This document shows, piece by piece, positions 60,287 to 64,000 of a DNA stretch of 64,000 bases. The stretch lies in assembly GCF_932294415.1 (NCBI RefSeq), contig NC_065535.1:83039862-83103861 (forward strand). The letters are read 5' to 3'. Within the stretch, counting starts at the first letter, position 1. Every line of letters starts with the position of its first letter. The notes beneath the pieces were generated by a model. The model saw only the letters and a list, made by a program, of their open reading frames with translations, was not told the origin of the DNA and did no database searches. This DNA is from Quercus robur (taxonomy: Eukaryota > Streptophyta > Magnoliopsida > Fagales > Fagaceae). The translations under genes were made by a program, and so were the position numbers.

Positions 60287-61381
60287 CAGGGACGGACCCA
60301 GATGGGAGCCTAAGGGGGCTCGGGGCCCCCGGGCCCAAAAAAAAATTAGTAGCTAAAATTTTCAAAAAAAAAAAAGAAAAGAAAAAAGTCTTGGGGCCCC
60401 CTTATCCCAGCCAGCCAGCCCAGTCAAGACTCAAGAGCCCATGTAAATCTATAAAAAAAAAAAAAAAAAAAAAAAAAAACCTACTAAAACTAATCGCGCA
60501 AGACTCTTGCGTGATTAGTTTTTATGACAATGGCCCGAATCAGAGAGACATTGGAGTTGTTGGAAACTACAAGCTTCCTTTTATTATAACACATCATGCA
60601 AAATAATGCTTCCTATTCTTCTTTTCTTTTTCCTATTTACTTTTTAATTAATTTTTTTTTTATATACAAGTGATAATGTGAAAATAGAATGGAGTTACTT
60701 AGGCTTAACTCAGCTTTAGAATATCAAGAGGCATTAAAATCTTTCAGAAGTAGTGATCTTTGTTTGTTGGTAAAGAATTTCTATCCACACGATTTCACAG
60801 ATTATGACAAACAAGTGTTAGAGAAGAAGTTTTATCATTTTGAGCATAATATAGTCTAGGATCTAGAGTTCAAAAAATTGAACAGTTTATCTGAGTTGTG
60901 TCAATGGTTAGTGAGAACTGGAAACTTAGAATACTACAAACTTGTTTATAGAATGATGAAACTTGTGCTTACTCTTCCAGTTTCTACTGTTACTACAGAG
61001 CAAACATTTTCAACTATGAAAGTTGTCAAAACTAACCTTTGAAACAAAATGGAAAATGATTTTTTGACGGACTCTTTGATATGTTATACATTGAAAATGA
61101 TATAGTTTCGATATTTAGTTTGGATTCAATTATAGATGATTTTGAAGATTTGAAAGAGCGTCGAGTTTCCTTTTCAGAGATGATTGTATTAAGAAACAAT
61201 AGTGTTTTGTGTTTTTTTGTATTTGTTGATAGATGATTGTATTTTAATATATTAAGAAACAATGATTTTTTGGTATTTGTCTTGATTGATAGTTTATTAA
61301 TACTATATGGATGCGTATTTGGAAAAAAAAAAAAAAAAAAAAATCTTCGGCCCCTCAACTTGAAATCCTAAGTCCGTCCTG
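60287..61381 (+). mobile_element. hAT transposon remnant, 1095 bp
   Basis: TIRs CAGGGACGGAC (60287) and GTCCGTCCTG (to 61381) are flanked by ATTATACC (60279-60286) and GTTATACC (61382-61389), 7 of 8 identical. The plus strand at about 60690-61080 encodes the end of a hAT transposase with 'LNSLSELCQWLVRTGN', 'KLVLTLPVSTVTTEQTFSTM' and 'KMENDFLTDSLICYT'. In-frame stops occur (after 'FYHFEHNIV' and 'MKVVKTNL'), so it is inactive. The protein is of the same broad ZMYM1-like class as its neighbour but has different TIRs. It was inserted next to or within the first NAC exon. Confidence 0.88.
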
Positions 61382-61770
61382 GTTATACCAACCTTATTTT
61401 TATTATTGTTGTCGACAGGCCAAGTAGTTTCTTCAACTGGAGTAAAAAAGTAGTTTCTTCAACCTTTGTTAAGTTATTGTCACCCTCTAAGGAAAAAGTA
61501 AATTCTCGACTTGACTCTGTTAAAATGGGAAAGCCCCTATTGAAGATGAGAAGACGTTTGTGTCAACTGGCATGCTTTTCATCACAACAGACATTTTCTG
61601 ATCATCATCAGCCATCACATCTGTGAAGGGGGCTGGTTAGAAAGTTGAGGTGATTCAAAAGCAGCATTGTTTAGCATATCATCATGACACGAGTCCCAAT
61701 TTTCCTGGTTCAATGGTGTTCCACTCTGTACACCACTCTTATAGATAACTCTACAGAGTACATACAAATC

Positions 61771-63163
61771 CTGCATCATATGATTTACGCCAAAAAAAAT
61801 CCCAGAAAACAGTGGCTAAATAGCTAGAACAATTGGCAAACAATGCGATTGTCCATGAAGCTGAACTAATGTACAAAAGTTATTTAAGTAGAACCATAAA
61901 ATAAGGAAAAATTATTAAATACTTCTGTAGAGTATAATGACGTGGTCTTTGCACCAATAAATATATATAATTTATAAAAATGATTTTCCCAAAGGATGCT
62001 CTAAAGCTATGAAAATTTGTTTAGAAAATATTTTTAGAAACTTTTTATGAAAAAAGAAAAAAGCAACTGATTTTCCTAACATTGTTTTTTTTTTTAATAT
62101 TTCTTATAAAAGTGGTATCAATTTTTTTTTAAATGATTCGTTAACAAATAGTCCTAAGAGCACCCATTAACCGAAACGGGTTTAGCTTATCCCTAGTACT
62201 TTTTTAACTGGATATTTTTAAAAATATATATATATATAATGGCAAGTGGTAGTGTGTTTTAATCCCCACATTTTATTTAGTTAGTAAGTGATGTGGCAGT
62301 TTCTCATTAAAATAAAATGAGATTCATTTTTAAAAATTACTGAAGGTAAACCAAACCCTTAATCTAAATTTAAAAGAGAGTAAAAGTAAAGGCAACAAGA
62401 TTGTTATTATTTCCGTTTTAGACAATGAAAGGATGTACATATACTATTCCTTTTTTTTTTTTTTTTTACAAAAGATAGGCCACAGAGAATAGAAATAAGA
62501 ACTAGAAAGGGAAGCAGAAGAGAGAAAAGGCAGGAAAAGTAAGAAGAGTGTAGTTTTTTGCTGTAATGGGAGAAAAAGTAAGAAGAGTGCAGCTTTTGTT
62601 GTAATTGGTGGCATGAGGGAAAAAAAAAAAAACAAATTGTACAGAGAAGGGAATAATAAAAAAGAAGGGTAAGTCACAGGAGTCTAAATTTCCTATATGT
62701 TGTTCTGGAAGGAAAGAAATGGGTAAATTTTAAAGAATCAAACCTTCTTAGTAACCAAACCTTTTTGAGTTGTTTTCTCTTTACATCTGTTTGTATTGTC
62801 AAATTTTTTTTTTTTTAATAAATGCCTTTTCTATGTTTGAAATAAAAATTATCATGTGGTTTAATTGAATAGAAGAGAAATGTCTCAAATTGAGATCAAT
62901 GAAAAATTATAACACTAAAAAAAAAAAAAAACATCATTATACACGCAAAGCATGTGAGATTAAACTAATATAAGTAAAGATTATGAAGGGATTCAATCTG
63001 ACAACCTTATAGAAAGATGGATGTGATAGTTATCTCTAAAGGCAACTGAGAAATAAATAAATAATTATTTAATTATTTTTGCCATAATGATTAGCATATT
63101 TCATGTTGTGAATACTAGAAGTAAAAGATAATTATCTCATATGACAAGCTACTGACATCTAGA
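61771..63163. other. Spacer between NAC pseudogene and tRNA-Ser
   Basis: I looked specifically for NAC subdomains A-D on the minus strand and found none. AT runs (62226-62240), T and A tracts and low-complexity frames only. Confidence 0.5.
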
Positions 63164-63245
63164 GTCGCTTTGGCCGAGTGGTTAAGGCGTGTGCCTGCTA
63201 AGTACATGGGGTTTCCCCGCGAGAGTTCGAATCTCTCAGGCGACG
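63164..63245 (+). tRNA. tRNA-Ser (anticodon GCU)
   Basis: An 82-nt type II tRNA: acceptor GTCGCTT/AGGCGAC with discriminator G, D-arm 'TGGCCGAGTGGTTAAGG' (box A), anticodon loop CTGCTAA with anticodon GCT, a long variable arm ('catggggtttccccgcg'), and T arm GAGAG-TTCGAAT-CTCTC (box B). It is followed directly by TTTT (63246-63249), a Pol III terminator. It decodes AGC/AGU. No intron. Confidence 0.96.
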
Positions 63246-63562
63246 TTTTGGACAAATTTTTGCAATTAAATTTTGATAGTCTCCTCTCCTTTCTACGATT
63301 TTACGATTATTCTTTACCAAGTGTTCGGTTGTTTCCCCCAAACAAGAACATATTGACAACTTAAAAAGAAAAAAAAAAAAAAAACTTTATTAATATTTAA
63401 TATTTACATATCTTGTTACATGCTCAAAGCTAGCTAGCTAGAAACGTACTAAATATATATGTACCATTTTTTTTTTCTTTTTAATAAGTGAGTTTGATTC
63501 CAACAAAACTATAAAATGTGATCTAGGGAATTGTTTAATTAAGTTTAACACAATGGGGTTTA
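63246..63562. other. Spacer between tRNA-Ser and peroxidase 3' end
   Basis: A/T tracts, no feature apart from the Pol III terminator at the left edge; holds the 3' untranslated region of the peroxidase. Confidence 0.5.
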
Positions 63563-63984
63563 TTAATTAAACTTTGAACAAACTTTTCTAATCTCTCCTT
63601 GTGTACCGGTCTTCACCTCAACGCTACTCATTTTGATCATAGCTTTTGGAAACTCAATGTCAAATCTTAAACCAAGTAATCCCCTAATGCTCCCAGCATA
63701 GTTTTGGACGACGGTTCGCGCTGTAGCGTCTCCCCATAGCCTCTGATCCGACTCTAGAACTGCATTACCATCACGTACATTCTTGAAGAAACTCACGTCA
63801 AACTTAGTCTGGCTATCTTTATCTAATGCAACTCGTTTCGAGCCATCGCCGTCTTTTGGACAAAGAGCTTGTAGTTGTGACAAAAATGATGGGTTTATTG
63901 TAGGATCAGAGTTACCTGTGGCTGTGAAGTTGTATAAACGGTATCTGAAAAACAAACAGTCTGTTTGGCCTATGGTATGTCCCC
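63563..63984 (-). CDS. Class III (secretory) peroxidase, last exon, partial
   Basis: The last exon of a plant secretory peroxidase, preceded on minus by an acceptor (gtacag) at 63987-63985. Upstream exons lie beyond the right edge. These heme enzymes oxidise phenolics and handle H2O2 in the cell wall or vacuole. The exon begins with the proximal heme-ligand motif 'GGHTIGQTDC' (His). It continues 'FRYRLYNFTATGNSDPTINP', 'FLSQLQALCPKDGDGSKRVA', 'LDKDSQTKFDVSFFKNV' (Ca-binding region), 'VLESDQRLWGD' and ends 'IRKVCSKFN' without a vacuolar extension. Conserved cysteines of the last two disulfides (TDC, LCP, KVC) are present. The phase-1 entry (G|GG before GGA CAT) suits the usual intron position just before GGHT. 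No defects seen. Confidence 0.92.
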
Positions 63985-64000
63985 CTGTACACTCAAATAC

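Larger units (their letters stand above)
57489..61770 (-). pseudogene. Decayed NAC transcription-factor gene, C-terminal exons only
   Basis: Minus-strand exons: about 61770-61401 ('DLYVLCRVIYKSGVQSGTPL', NAC subdomain E and linker), 58551-58192 (starting DLFNFNQSEYEAPPSWDGCD), 58027-57910 and 57727-57489 (ending ..KRASPWKRDISL, TAA/TGA stop). Exon 3 ends in phase 1 and joins as 'ESGTQSAIYSSLQSLLESIP'. NAC proteins are plant DNA-binding regulators; subdomains A-D should lie upstream but are absent before the tRNA and peroxidase. The first exon changes frame three times, each at a short homopolymer (near 61627, 61535 and 61445), and the 58027-57910 exon has two in-frame TAG codons. Two hAT elements sit in the 58.6-61.4 kb interval. 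Homopolymer base-calling error could explain the frame changes but not the TAGs or the missing domain. Confidence 0.75.

Overview
The window is nuclear DNA from a seed plant, most likely a woody eudicot. Supporting signs are AT-rich, repeat-filled intergenic DNA, short exons with GT..AG introns, plastid-targeted proteins with plant-only functions, plant tRNAs, and abundant MITEs, Helitron-like, MULE, hAT and LTR relics. A Fagales-like source is a guess from the repeat style only.

Layout. 1-23.6 kb is gene-poor. It holds inverted-repeat elements, a nested repeat complex (about 5.5-13.4 kb) carrying fragments of host HSP90 and PIF1-type helicase genes, a 5'-truncated LINE, three solo LTRs with matching or near-matching target duplications (6421-7195, 13908-15840, 16893-19000), and a 1.1-kb PIF/Harbinger-type element. 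23.7-43.0 kb is the genic core: an FkbM-family methyltransferase (+) whose intron holds a Ty3/gypsy remnant and a SINE; a DUF3119 plastid protein (-) divergently paired with BSD2, the DnaJ-type zinc-finger Rubisco chaperone (+); tRNA-Arg(CCU) (-); and the plastid heme oxygenase HO1/HY1 (-). All exon joins given were checked by reading frame and splice dinucleotides.

43-57.3 kb is repeats again. A MULE-type element carries a piece of a BSD-domain gene. A 2.9-kb segment occurs twice in direct orientation (47.6-50.5 and 54.3-57.25 kb). Between the copies lie a truncated 5' end of a ribosomal protein S6 gene with its promoter and a 2-kb tandem array of about 245-277-bp units. 57.5-61.8 kb is a decayed NAC transcription-factor gene (-) lacking its DNA-binding domain, with two hAT elements inserted in it. 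The end holds tRNA-Ser(GCU) (+) and the last exon of a class III peroxidase (-) running off the edge.

Functionally, three of the four complete protein genes (DUF3119, BSD2, HO1) are predicted to act in the chloroplast: Rubisco assembly, bilin/phytochrome chromophore synthesis, and a conserved thylakoid-type membrane protein. I saw no novel multi-gene system. The most noteworthy structures are the gene-fragment-carrying transposons, the recent segmental duplication and the divergent plastid gene pair.
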